NCBI GenBank assembly: GCA_049515555.1
Contig: JBEKTY010000025.1
Location: 1-64,000, forward strand
DNA: 64,000 bases
Direction of reading: 5' to 3'
Source: JBEKTY01 sp049515555
GTDB lineage: Bacteria > Planctomycetota > Planctomycetia > Pirellulales > Thermoguttaceae
The notes beneath the pieces were generated by a model that was given only the letters and a program-made list of their open reading frames with translations, was not told the DNA's origin and searched no databases. How positions within the stretch are numbered: the first letter of the stretch is position 1; each line of letters opens with the position of its first letter. Made by a program: the position numbers and the translations under genes. Below, one piece after another: positions 27,160 through 36,269 of this stretch.

Positions 27160-30100
27160 TCAGCGGCACAGCATGGCGGCGGGGATCGGCTGCTTTTCGA
27201 GGCCCGGGCCGGAAACGAGCAGTCCCGGTTTCGCCCCCGGCCAGTAATAGTCTTTCCAGTTTTCGAGGTCGCCCATCAGCCGCACGTTCTGCTGGTTGAT
27301 GTAGACGACCTTGAGCGCGTGCTTTCCGGCCGCCAGCGGCACCGACCACGTGCCGAAGTTGTGGACCTGGGTAGCCGGATACCACTCGCGGTCGTCCACG
27401 AAAAGGCGCAGGTCGTAACCGGCGTGAACCGAGGGCGTGATGAATTCCCGCGGCGCGTGGAACGAATAGACGCCGCGCGTGGCGATATCCAGGTAGCCCG
27501 CGTAGATGAACGCGAAGCCGCCGCGGTTCATCTTCGTGGCGCTACAGTCGAACAGTTCCCTACACGTGCCGCTACGCACGGGCTGCATGGCTGGGAGGCT
27601 GAAGGCCGAGATCGGCCACGTGCCGTCGTCTTCATAGCAGGTGAAGGCGAGGCCGGGCTTCGTGTCGCCGGCCTTGGCGGGCTCCCAGGGCCTCTCCTTG
27701 CTGAACACGGCCCGCGCAACCGCAGAGGCTTTGGTTCCATCCGAGGTGGCCGGCAGCGTGACCTCCAGACGCCCCAGGGCGTCGCGGAACTTCCGCAGGG
27801 CGCGGGCCTTGAGCACCGTCGTCTCCCGGAGCCGAATCGGCCTGCCATATAAGGGCGAATCGCCGAGCGGATCGGTGCCATCGAGGGTGTAGCGCAATTC
27901 CACCGCCGGATCGTCGTGCGTCAGGGTTACCTTCAGCTCGTCACTGAAGCGATCTTCAACGGGGCCGATTACCGGCAGGGGCAGGGGGCGGTAGATGGGC
28001 TCGAACCTTTGGAAGGGACCTTCGGCAAGGGACTCGAAGTCGGCCGGCACGGCCCGCCTAACACCGCCCAGGGCCATCCGTTTGCACCCCAAGGCCACGA
28101 TGCCCCGTCGGCCGTCCGGCAGGCTGACCAGCAACAGCGCTTCGCCCTCGAACGCGACATCCTCCAAGGTCATTGTGCCGCTGACAGGCGCGGCCTGGAA
28201 CATGACCTTCCCGCCGCCGGGGATCGTCGCGCTGAAGCCGCACTGGCCGCCAGCGCACTTCAGGGGCTTCAGATCGGCCAGCTCCGGCCCGACCGCGCCG
28301 TGCTCGAACTTGCGCGGGTAGAGCACCGTGACGACCATCCAGCCGCCCCTCTTTTCGGTTTTGAAACCGGAGCCGGTCTTCTCCATCGGTTCCGGGCTGA
28401 AACTGTACAGCGACAGGTTCGGCCCGGCGGGATTATCGGTCTTGATGCTCTGCGTCCGGGCGTCGGCCTTGATCTGGCTCCATTCGAAACCGGGATAGCG
28501 CCGGGCTTCGTCGCCCGCCGGGCAGTAGAAGGGCCACACCCATTCGTAGCTGTGCCGGGTAGGGCTTTTCAGCCGGTCGGTGACAATCCACAGTCCCAGC
28601 TTGCGGGCGAAAAGAATTTGGCGCTCGTGCGACACGTCGTCAATAAACACGTTGGGCACCGTGCGCGCAAACGGCCCCCCGTAGTCGCCTTCCAGCACGT
28701 CGAAGAACTCGGAAGTGTGCCAGCGCCGCGCCAGCGGTGTGCGGTAGGCGTTGGCCGAGCCGGCGCGGCCGTAGACCGCCCGGAAGATGTCGTGGCGGTA
28801 ACTTTCCGGCGCAGCGCGGTAGCTGCCGTCGCTGATCTGCGAGCAGCCGTCGACGGTGACGGGCGTCGCGGTGCCCGTGTTGGCCAGCAAGTGCCGACCG
28901 TAGGCGTACAGACTGATGCCGTTGTTGTCGGGATGCGTGACCGACGATACCGGCCGCGTGCTGGGCATATAAAGCCACTGGTCCTGTTTGCTCCAGCCGC
29001 TGCGCACGCAGTAGAAACCCGCGTAGGGGAAGGCGTCGGACTTGAAACGGGGCGCGCCGCCTTGGCCCTCGCCGAATATGTTGCAGATGATCTTCGCGTT
29101 GTCCGGATCGGCGAACGCCGCGGGCACGTAGCGCCTTAGATACGGGCTGGGGCCGATGAACACGCCGCTTTCCGGGTGCAGCAATCCCCAGTGCGGATAG
29201 CCGCCCGTGACCCACAACTCGCGGATGATAAAACTGGCCTGCTGCTCCATGTATTGGAACTGGTCGTCGAGCCACTGCTGGCCGACCCACTGCGGCGCCG
29301 CTGGGGCGTGGTGCACCATCGTGTAAATCTTCTGGACGTATTCCGGCGTGCCCTTGTTGTAGTTCCGCGAGTCGTGAACGTCGCAGCCGTCGGGCATCAG
29401 CGAGAGCATGGGCAGCGATTCGACCGTGCGCACCGTTTCGCGAATGCAGTACCGCGAGCCTTTGAACTCGGGAAAGCTTACCGCGATGCGCAGATTGTGG
29501 AAGTTGTCGAACATGATCCGCCGGGCGGTCGACATGTTGCGGCCGTACTGTAGTGCATCCGACATATACTCCAGCCACATGCGGTTGAGCAGACGGACGA
29601 GCGTGGGCGCCGGGATGTCCTTGACCATCTCCGGCGACGTGCGCATCAGGAACGACAAGTTCGCCCAAACGCCGTCGCTGAAGAACTCGATGTTGTTGAT
29701 ATTGTGGGAAGGGTTCATTCCGGCGCGCATCGTGTCGCGGCGCCAATGGATGCAGATATCGTCGGTGAAGGCCAGCCACTGCTCCCAGTACTTTGCATCC
29801 TTCGTTTCGATGTACTTCACCAAGAGCGGCGTGAAGAAGTGCGGCCGCCCGACCGCCGCGGACGTGAAAGACTTGTCGAACGGCAGATGCGGGAAGCCCA
29901 ACGGTACGAACTGTTCCGGCTGCCAGGTCCAGTTGGCCCGGCCCGGTGGCCCGAACTTGATGCGGACGTTGCCTTTTAGCTTCTGGTTCTCGCTGCTGTT
30001 GCAGATGTCGTAGTAATCCTGGGGAGTCTTCGCTTCGGGCGGCAGGGGCATGTCGATCATGCCGAAGACCGCCGTGTTGTGCAGCAGGTCGTCGGCCGTG

Positions 30101-30516
30101 TGGAGGTAGGCTTTCTCGAAGGGCAGCGGCGGCTGGCGCGGCCGGATGCCGGGATTGGTCTGCTCATCGGCGCCGAAGGTGGCCAGGCGCTGCATGAAGA
30201 AATCGCGGTAGGCGTTAAGCGCGGCCGCGCAGTCGCCTCGCGCCAGCGCCGCGCCAACCGCATCCGGCACCTGGCGCAGATCGACCAGCGTGAAGAACTC
30301 CTGCGCCAGCTTCTCGAGGTTGGCCTTGGAGTTCCGCTGGGCGAAGGCTTCTGCGCGGGCGGCGGCGCAGGGCGGCGGCGGCGCTTGGAACGACCGCTCG
30401 AAGTTCGGCCTCCAGGCGGCCGGGTCGCCGACGTTGGCCGGGACTTCGGCGGCCAAACCCGCAAGCAGGCCCGCGGCAAGACCGACTGAGAGCACGCGGC
30501 GCACGGGCTTGGCCAT
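27160..30516 (-). CDS. Heparinase II/III-like protein with HEX-C and PA14-like domains
   Basis: 1118-aa exported protein. After a signal peptide (about 1-27) there is a long helical toroid-like part (to about 480) and a beta-sandwich. The segment HPDNNGISLYAYGRHLLANTG matches the heparinase II/III-type lyase core (HxDxN...GxxLLxxxG). A chitobiase C-terminal-like domain (YTLDGTDPLGDSPLYGRPI) and a terminal domain resembling PA14 (residues about 985-1100; YAGYLDIATRGVYSFHA) follow. Probably a uronate-containing polysaccharide lyase acting outside the cytoplasm. Gene starts 18 bp after the stop of the upstream giant protein, suggesting one operon (30535-34656, then this gene). Confidence 0.7.
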   Translation of the reverse strand: MAKPVRRVLSVGLAAGLLAGLAAEVPANVGDPAAWRPNFERSFQAPPPPCAAARAEAFAQRNSKANLEKLAQEFFTLVDLRQVPDAVGAALARGDCAAALNAYRDFFMQRLATFGADEQTNPGIRPRQPPLPFEKAYLHTADDLLHNTAVFGMIDMPLPPEAKTPQDYYDICNSSENQKLKGNVRIKFGPPGRANWTWQPEQFVPLGFPHLPFDKSFTSAAVGRPHFFTPLLVKYIETKDAKYWEQWLAFTDDICIHWRRDTMRAGMNPSHNINNIEFFSDGVWANLSFLMRTSPEMVKDIPAPTLVRLLNRMWLEYMSDALQYGRNMSTARRIMFDNFHNLRIAVSFPEFKGSRYCIRETVRTVESLPMLSLMPDGCDVHDSRNYNKGTPEYVQKIYTMVHHAPAAPQWVGQQWLDDQFQYMEQQASFIIRELWVTGGYPHWGLLHPESGVFIGPSPYLRRYVPAAFADPDNAKIICNIFGEGQGGAPRFKSDAFPYAGFYCVRSGWSKQDQWLYMPSTRPVSSVTHPDNNGISLYAYGRHLLANTGTATPVTVDGCSQISDGSYRAAPESYRHDIFRAVYGRAGSANAYRTPLARRWHTSEFFDVLEGDYGGPFARTVPNVFIDDVSHERQILFARKLGLWIVTDRLKSPTRHSYEWVWPFYCPAGDEARRYPGFEWSQIKADARTQSIKTDNPAGPNLSLYSFSPEPMEKTGSGFKTEKRGGWMVVTVLYPRKFEHGAVGPELADLKPLKCAGGQCGFSATIPGGGKVMFQAAPVSGTMTLEDVAFEGEALLLVSLPDGRRGIVALGCKRMALGGVRRAVPADFESLAEGPFQRFEPIYRPLPLPVIGPVEDRFSDELKVTLTHDDPAVELRYTLDGTDPLGDSPLYGRPIRLRETTVLKARALRKFRDALGRLEVTLPATSDGTKASAVARAVFSKERPWEPAKAGDTKPGLAFTCYEDDGTWPISAFSLPAMQPVRSGTCRELFDCSATKMNRGGFAFIYAGYLDIATRGVYSFHAPREFITPSVHAGYDLRLFVDDREWYPATQVHNFGTWSVPLAAGKHALKVVYINQQNVRLMGDLENWKDYYWPGAKPGLLVSGPGLEKQPIPAAMLCR

Positions 30517-30534
30517 CAGGATCTTCCCCGCCTG

Positions 30535-33500
30535 CTACGGCTTGAACTCGATCTCGCCCCAATTCCGGGGCGTCATTTTCAACTCGAAGACGGCGTCGTC
30601 GACGATGCCCGTCTCCTGGTTGTTCCAATAGGTTCGCAGGCGGGTCCGCTGGTTGTCCGGGCCGCCGTGGGTAACGCCGAAATCGGCCTTGAGGACAAGC
30701 CCCTCCCGGGGCCTCAGCCCGAGCACCGCCAGCGGGATCGTCGCGGTCACGCCGTAACCGGAGCCGGGCCGCACGCCGACCTTGATCCGGGCGTCGGCCA
30801 CAACGTCGACATAGTCCATAGGGTAGTCCTTGGTGATGCCGGAGCTGAAGTGTTTCGGCTTCTTGACGTCCGACACGCGGCGATACAGAACTGCCGTGGG
30901 CTGGCCGTGGAAACTGCCGATCGAGAGCCGCAGATCGCCGCGGGCCGCCTCGTCGCGATTCTTGTCGGCCGCCGGATCGGTGCCTAACTGGAAATCGACC
31001 GTGTCGCCGCAGAGATACATCTGCTCGGGCAGCGTGGCCGCGTTGAGCCAGGGCGTGGCGTCGCGGACGTCCCACGACAGGTACAGGCACCGCTCGTCCC
31101 AAGCGGCCTTGGCGCGGACTTCGGCGCTGGGCTGTTTGGCGAAGGCGATGACTTCCGCATCGGGAATGTCGGCGTCGAAATTGCCGCTGATCTGGGCCGT
31201 TCTCTTGCGGACCGCGAGCTTCTTGACGCCGACCGCTTGTTGCATGATCTGCCCGCGGAGGCGTTCCGCTTCGCGGACGTCCTGGGCCGAGAGCGAGACG
31301 GCCGAGCCCGCCAGCGGCCGCACCGTATCCAGGCCGACGACTTCCAGGTTCCAGAAGCCGGTCTTGCCGGCCTGGAGGAACAGGCGGCCGTCGGCCGTGG
31401 CGCAGATCGAGCCGCCGAAATCCTCGCCGCCCATCCCCGGCGGCGTGTCGTCCATGACGGCGCCGGCAGCGGCCTTCTCCGGCCACCGGACTTGCATCGG
31501 GTCGCCTTGGAAGAGGCGGGTCAGGTACAAACCGTCTTCGGTAATGATATGCCATTCTCCCACGTTGGTGGCCAGTACCCACACGTTGCCCACCGGCGGC
31601 GGCAGCTTCGCCGTGCCGCACGGCCCGAACGACCCGCGGACCATTCCTTCAGCCGGCGGGCAGGCCTTGTGCGAGCCGTGCACGCCCACGAAATTGTCGG
31701 GATAGCTCCACAGCTTGCGCTCGCTGGCGATGTCGTAGCAGATCATCCAGGCAGAATCTTCGCCGTAGGCCCCGGTGGTGAGCAGGCGCCGGCCGTCGGC
31801 CGAGCCGAGCCCGGCCTCGGGCATTTGGACCGGATGGGCCAGGTCGTACTTCGGCGCGCCGCAGGCCGTGAAACCCACGGTCCGCAATTGGCGCTTCCCG
31901 GCGTAGATCGTCAGGTCCGGCGCAAGCTGCATGTACCAGCCGCTGAAGTGCAGATCGGCGTTGACCGCGGTAACCTCGCCCGGCTGTCGGCGGCCGTCGC
32001 CGTTCTCGTCGGCCCAATACGTGGTGCGGCAGGCCTGATCTCGGCCCTGGAACTGGAACATGGCCCGCAATTTGTACTGGCCGTCGGGCAAGCGCTCGAA
32101 GATCCGCACGTCGGAGGCATCGTAAGCCCAGCCGGGGGCGACGGCCAGGTACAGCCGCCCGTTGGAGCCCAGCGCGAAGCGCGAGTTCTGCATGCCGTCG
32201 CGAGTTATGACGCTGCTGCACGCCGCGCGGCCGGTGTGCGGGTCGAGTCGCCACTCGCAGCCCATGCCGGCCATTATGCCGGGGTCCAACGGATCGATCG
32301 CGCCGCCCACGGCGCCGTAGGTGGTGGGCCCGAAGAACTCGCGGGCGAACTTGCCCGTGCCGGCGTCCCATACGCTGATCCGCTTGGGAAACCAGTCGGC
32401 TTCCGTGACCCACACTTTCCCGGCCGGGTCCACGGCGATTCCCTGGGCGAAGGCCATGCCGTCGGCTTGCCAGGGCCCCAGCAGGCGGCGCCCGCCGCGG
32501 CGGCCGATGGTTCGCAGCGCCTGCCCGCCGGGCGTAAAGACCTTGACCTGGTTGTCGGGCTCGCGGACGGCCACGTAGATGCTGCCCTCGGCGTCGACGG
32601 CGATGCCCGTCGCATTGCGCAGCCCGGCGACGAGCGTTCGGCTCCGGCCGGTGACGGTATCGAGGGCCACGACCGACGTGCCGCCCGAAACGACATACAC
32701 CCACGGCCTGGCGGCGACGCACAGTTGACCCGGCTGCGGGATGGGCCAGCAGTGCAATAGCTTGCGGGCGGCGGCGTCGACAACGGCCACCGCGTCGGCC
32801 TGGAGCTTGACGATCTCGGCCGGGAAGGCGGCCTCCAGGCGGCGGCGGTTGGCCGCGGCCGGCGATTCAGGCGACGTGCCGCCGGCACCGTGGGGCGACC
32901 CGCCTTGAAGCGCGTCGTTCATGGCGCCGATAACCGCGTCGCGAACGTCGGGCGTGTAGTAATTCGGCGCCTTGAGCCCCTCCTCCTCCGGCCCCTGGCC
33001 GTCGAGCCAGCGTTGGGCCCGCTCGCGGGTTCCCGCGTCGAGCTTGTCCCACAGGCGGAAGCCGGCGTCGTCGCCGCGCTTCAGGCGTTCCAGGACCGCC
33101 CGCCAATGCGTCACCTGTTCGCGTCGGAGCCGCTTCGAGCTGAGGCTCAGATACAATTCTCCGTGGCCGGCCGCCAGGCCGTCGATGCGATTGGGCCGGC
33201 CGGCGGCGTCGGGCAGCAGGTCGCCGAGCGTCAGGTCGGGCGTGCCGCCGGCCCATTGGGCGTAGGCCCCGGTGGCCGCGTCGAGGCGATACAGGTAGTT
33301 GCCTTGCTCGGTGCCCCAATTGGCGGCATAGACCTTGTCGCCGTCGACGGCGACCAGCTCGGCGCCGGCCATGCCTTGCCGGCTGTTCTTCCACAGGACG
33401 TTCCCCTCGAGGTCGCAGGCCAGGAGGGCCTTGCCCGCCTCGGCCCCGCTCCAGCCGAGGAAGACCCGTTCGCCGGCCGCGGCGGCGGTCACGGGCACGC

Positions 33501-34656
33501 CGTGGTCGCCGCCCCAGTTGGCCGTCGGGCCGCTGTCCCACGGCGCGCTGCCGGCGTTGGCCGCCCAACCCTTCAGACGCAGGCCGATCCCGCGGTGCCA
33601 CAGGCCGCGCGTGGTGTACGTGCCGGGCGGCACGGGCTGGCCCGGCGTGCGCCAGTTCATCGTGCCGAGGCCGTCCCAGGTGATTTCCTGTCGCCCCTTC
33701 CTGCGGAACGAGCCGCCCAGAAGCTGGCTGACCACCGCGCCCCCGGCGTCGAGCACTTGCAGCGAGACGTAACCGTCTTCCGGCATCGTGAAGGTGATGT
33801 CCTTCAGGCCCCTGCGCTTCGTGGTCTTCGCCAAGCCGCTCCAGTCGATCGACGGCACGCCCTGGACCATGCGGACGGGCAGCTCGCGGGCGTCGGCCAG
33901 TCGCAGCGGGCGCGGCGTCACGTTCCCCTTCGGCTCCAGCGTGGCAATGCCCCAGCACGACGCCGCCATGAACGTGAAGACGCGATCCGGCACCACCCCC
34001 GCTTTGAACAGGTCCTTGATCGTCGCCCGGCCCTCGCTGCCGACGGTGAAATTAGGCTCGACCGTCATGACCAGCTTGCCGCCCGGCGCGGGCGGCCGCC
34101 CGTCCGCCGTCAGAAGGCCCCAAGGGATGGCGATCTCCTGCACGTAGCCCTTGCCGTCGGCATTTTTCAGAAAGGCCTGCCGGGCGCCGACATTCTTGGC
34201 GTCTTTGATCGTGCCGGCCTTGAAGTCGGTGCCCCGCTCGACGAAGATCACGTCGTGGCCGTCGCGGTCGCGCCAGCAGGTGAAATGGTTCCCGCGCTCC
34301 TGCGGCGCCCCGGCCGCGGTGATCGTGCGGAACTGCAGGCAATCGCCCTGGAAGCCGTACGAGCCGGCCACCTGGCCCGGATTGTTCATCGGCGTCTCGT
34401 CGATCCAGCGGGCCAACACGTAGAAGAACCGGGCATCGTACATGGCGTGGACCCACACGGCGAGCTTGTCGCGCTGATGCTCGACGTCGCCGCAGCAAAA
34501 GATGCCGCCGGATAAGTCCCAGTCGTCGCACTTGCCGTCTACGGCGACCGGGCCCGGGGCCGGCAACACCGAAAGCCCCAGGTTCTCGGTTTCGGTCGCC
34601 CGGGCGGCCGGCGTCAAAACCAGAAGAAGCAACACGGCGGTGAGGTATCGTAGCAT
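30535..34656 (-). CDS. Secreted giant protein with CBM9-like ends and beta-propeller
   Basis: 1373 aa. The start ATG 34656 gives a typical signal peptide (MLRYLTAVLLLLVLTPAARA) and has CGGAG upstream. Residues about 25-230 resemble a CBM9/DOMON-like carbohydrate-binding domain (VDGKCDDWD, then FFYVLARWIDETP). A FlgD-like Ig segment (ITWDGLGTMNWRTPGQPVPP, GTY) follows, then NHL/propeller repeats (GIAVDAEGSIYVAV, GIAVDPAGKVWVTEADWFPK). A second CBM9-like domain closes the protein. No catalytic site was recognised. It probably binds polysaccharide at the cell surface together with the neighbouring hydrolases. Confidence 0.7.
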   Translation of the reverse strand: MLRYLTAVLLLLVLTPAARATETENLGLSVLPAPGPVAVDGKCDDWDLSGGIFCCGDVEHQRDKLAVWVHAMYDARFFYVLARWIDETPMNNPGQVAGSYGFQGDCLQFRTITAAGAPQERGNHFTCWRDRDGHDVIFVERGTDFKAGTIKDAKNVGARQAFLKNADGKGYVQEIAIPWGLLTADGRPPAPGGKLVMTVEPNFTVGSEGRATIKDLFKAGVVPDRVFTFMAASCWGIATLEPKGNVTPRPLRLADARELPVRMVQGVPSIDWSGLAKTTKRRGLKDITFTMPEDGYVSLQVLDAGGAVVSQLLGGSFRRKGRQEITWDGLGTMNWRTPGQPVPPGTYTTRGLWHRGIGLRLKGWAANAGSAPWDSGPTANWGGDHGVPVTAAAAGERVFLGWSGAEAGKALLACDLEGNVLWKNSRQGMAGAELVAVDGDKVYAANWGTEQGNYLYRLDAATGAYAQWAGGTPDLTLGDLLPDAAGRPNRIDGLAAGHGELYLSLSSKRLRREQVTHWRAVLERLKRGDDAGFRLWDKLDAGTRERAQRWLDGQGPEEEGLKAPNYYTPDVRDAVIGAMNDALQGGSPHGAGGTSPESPAAANRRRLEAAFPAEIVKLQADAVAVVDAAARKLLHCWPIPQPGQLCVAARPWVYVVSGGTSVVALDTVTGRSRTLVAGLRNATGIAVDAEGSIYVAVREPDNQVKVFTPGGQALRTIGRRGGRRLLGPWQADGMAFAQGIAVDPAGKVWVTEADWFPKRISVWDAGTGKFAREFFGPTTYGAVGGAIDPLDPGIMAGMGCEWRLDPHTGRAACSSVITRDGMQNSRFALGSNGRLYLAVAPGWAYDASDVRIFERLPDGQYKLRAMFQFQGRDQACRTTYWADENGDGRRQPGEVTAVNADLHFSGWYMQLAPDLTIYAGKRQLRTVGFTACGAPKYDLAHPVQMPEAGLGSADGRRLLTTGAYGEDSAWMICYDIASERKLWSYPDNFVGVHGSHKACPPAEGMVRGSFGPCGTAKLPPPVGNVWVLATNVGEWHIITEDGLYLTRLFQGDPMQVRWPEKAAAGAVMDDTPPGMGGEDFGGSICATADGRLFLQAGKTGFWNLEVVGLDTVRPLAGSAVSLSAQDVREAERLRGQIMQQAVGVKKLAVRKRTAQISGNFDADIPDAEVIAFAKQPSAEVRAKAAWDERCLYLSWDVRDATPWLNAATLPEQMYLCGDTVDFQLGTDPAADKNRDEAARGDLRLSIGSFHGQPTAVLYRRVSDVKKPKHFSSGITKDYPMDYVDVVADARIKVGVRPGSGYGVTATIPLAVLGLRPREGLVLKADFGVTHGGPDNQRTRLRTYWNNQETGIVDDAVFELKMTPRNWGEIEFKP

Positions 34657-34876
34657 GGCAGGCTCCGGGAGGAATGGTGGGAGGCATGGTGGGAGGGACA
34701 CGCGGCCGGCGCTGCGGCATCGCCCCGTTTCTCCAGGGTACTGTCCACGCCGGCGAAATCAAGGGGCAAAGGGTCGAAAACCGAGACTTTAGCTCGTCGC
34801 GCGGGCGCTGTTGACCTTGCCGATTACGCCCGGCCGGGGCTTAACATGAGGGGGACCAAGGGTTACATTCAAGGGA

Positions 34877-35035
34877 ATGAGCGAAAAGTCCGAATTCGGA
34901 AGGGGTTTCGACCGCACCAACCTCCAGCAGATGCGGGCCTTCTATCTTGCCTACCCGATTTTGGACGCAGTGCGTCCAGAATTGTCTTGGACCCACTATC
35001 GGCTCCTCCTTCGGGTGGAAAAGCTTGAGGCGCGA
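34877..35035 (+). pseudogene. Fragment of a DUF1016 (YhcG-type) PDDEXK nuclease
   Basis: 53 codons starting at ATG 34877 read EFGRGFDRTNLQQMRAFYLA and ELSWTHYRLLLRVEKLEAR. This is the conserved N-terminal DUF1016 segment of YhcG-type nucleases. The rest of the nuclease is missing. The frame stays open into the next gene, so the DNA encodes an artificial-looking chimera of 339 codons. Interpreted as a relic left by recombination. Confidence 0.7.
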
Positions 35036-35167
35036 AAAAGGGGAACGCCCATGATTGATATTGAGGTCGCAAAACGATATGCCGGGAGAATAACGTTCCC
35101 GACGAACGGGCCCCCGACCACCGGTGGGTGCCCGTTTGTAGCGCGGCGAGCCTTTGGAGCGATTGCT

Positions 35168-35896
35168 ATGCCTGGTATTCCTAAAACGTGTTCGGCGTCC
35201 TTCCGAGCGGGCCGAATTCGCATCTGGCTGTTGATCGCGGGTGCTTTAATGGTCTGCGTGCTCGCCGCGCTACTGGCGGTAGCCTGCCAGCGCCGGCTGG
35301 CCGACAGCAACGCCCACGCCTGCTATGCCAACCTGTTCCAGATCGATTGGTGCTTAAATACCTACTATTTGAAGCATTCAACCTACCCGCCGCCCCCTGG
35401 CGAACCCGCAACCGCCCCGGCGGCAAGTTGGCGGGCTCTGGCGGTCGGCGCGGTTGACGCCGGCTTTACTTACAACGTCCGCGAAGCGTGGGATGGCCCT
35501 CACAACCGACGACTGATACGCTCTGGCGACGGCAGTATTTTCTGGTGCCCTAGAGCCCTCGGTACCGTGAATCGCACCGGAAAGACGCCCTACTTGGCCG
35601 TTGTGGGCGCCGGTACGGTCTGGTCCGAGGTCCGTTTAGGGCACATCCGCGATCCCGAAACGGCCGTGCCAGACAAGATCATCGTCATCGAGGTCCCGCA
35701 TTCCGACGTTTATTGGACCGAGCCCCGCGATCTTTCGATGGATGAAGCGATCGAGCTCTACCGGCGCGAAAACGGATTCAAAGACGGCCGCCATCCGCAC
35801 GGACTCCATTACCTCACCGCAGGCGGGCAGGTGCACAGCTTCGACGAGATCAGCAGCGTCGAAGAATTTGCGAGCCTCCTAAAAGCCGCCCAGTAG
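35168..35896 (+). CDS. DUF1559-like pilin-type protein
   Basis: 242 aa from ATG 35168. A membrane helix lies at about residues 17-38 (IWLLIAGALMVCVLAALLAV). It is followed by YANLFQIDWCLNTYYLKHST, YNVREAWDGPHN, FWCPRA and the terminal RHPHGLHYLTAGGQVHSF, which correspond to the landmarks of planctomycete DUF1559 proteins (PulG-like fold, His...Gly motif near the end). The typical type IV prepilin cleavage site is not obvious. In-frame codons before 35168 derive from a nuclease fragment and are not taken as part of this gene. Confidence 0.7.
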   Translation: MPGIPKTCSASFRAGRIRIWLLIAGALMVCVLAALLAVACQRRLADSNAHACYANLFQIDWCLNTYYLKHSTYPPPPGEPATAPAASWRALAVGAVDAGFTYNVREAWDGPHNRRLIRSGDGSIFWCPRALGTVNRTGKTPYLAVVGAGTVWSEVRLGHIRDPETAVPDKIIVIEVPHSDVYWTEPRDLSMDEAIELYRRENGFKDGRHPHGLHYLTAGGQVHSFDEISSVEEFASLLKAAQ

Positions 35897-36109
35897 CGGC
35901 TGAACAGGAGAAGCCGCGGGTTAGAACCCAAGGCCGCCATCACGGCATCGCTACGCGACGGGGGGCTGGAGTTCCGGGCTGACTTCCGGGATAATCTCCC
36001 GGGGTGGCAAGGCCGGCGTTTCAGGCGATTGCGGCAGAGAAAAGACGTGCCGCCGCCATCCGCCCCCCGTTGTGGCCGGTCTGCGACCGAGCCACACCGC
36101 CGATTTGAA

Positions 36110-36201
36110 GGTCTCCCGAGCCCGGAGGCCTCCGGTCGGGCCACGGCGGTCTCCCGAGCCCGGAGACCTGCGGTCGGGACACGGCGGGGTCGGGAGACCC
36201 G
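36110..36201. repeat. 38-bp tandem repeat, GGTCTCCCGAGCCCGG family
   Basis: Two 38-bp units (36110-36147 and 36148-36185) start with ggtctcccgagcccgga and end in ccacggc/acacggc. An inverted part copy, ggtcgggagaccc, follows (36188-36200). It occupies most of the 373-bp gap between the DUF1559 gene and the next GH2 gene; the rest of that gap (35897-36109) shows no gene. Confidence 0.8.
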
Positions 36202-36226
36202 CGCCGAACTGTGGTCCGAGCGCTTG

Positions 36227-36232
36227 TATAAT
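36227..36232 (+). promoter_or_regulatory. Perfect -10 box before the GH2 gene
   Basis: TATAAT at 36227-36232, about 38 bp ahead of ATG 36270, with GAGGAGA (36258-36264) as ribosome-binding sequence. No good -35 box is seen at the right distance. Confidence 0.45.
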
Positions 36233-36269
36233 CGGTCGATCAACGGAAAAGTAAAGCGAGGAGAGATCA

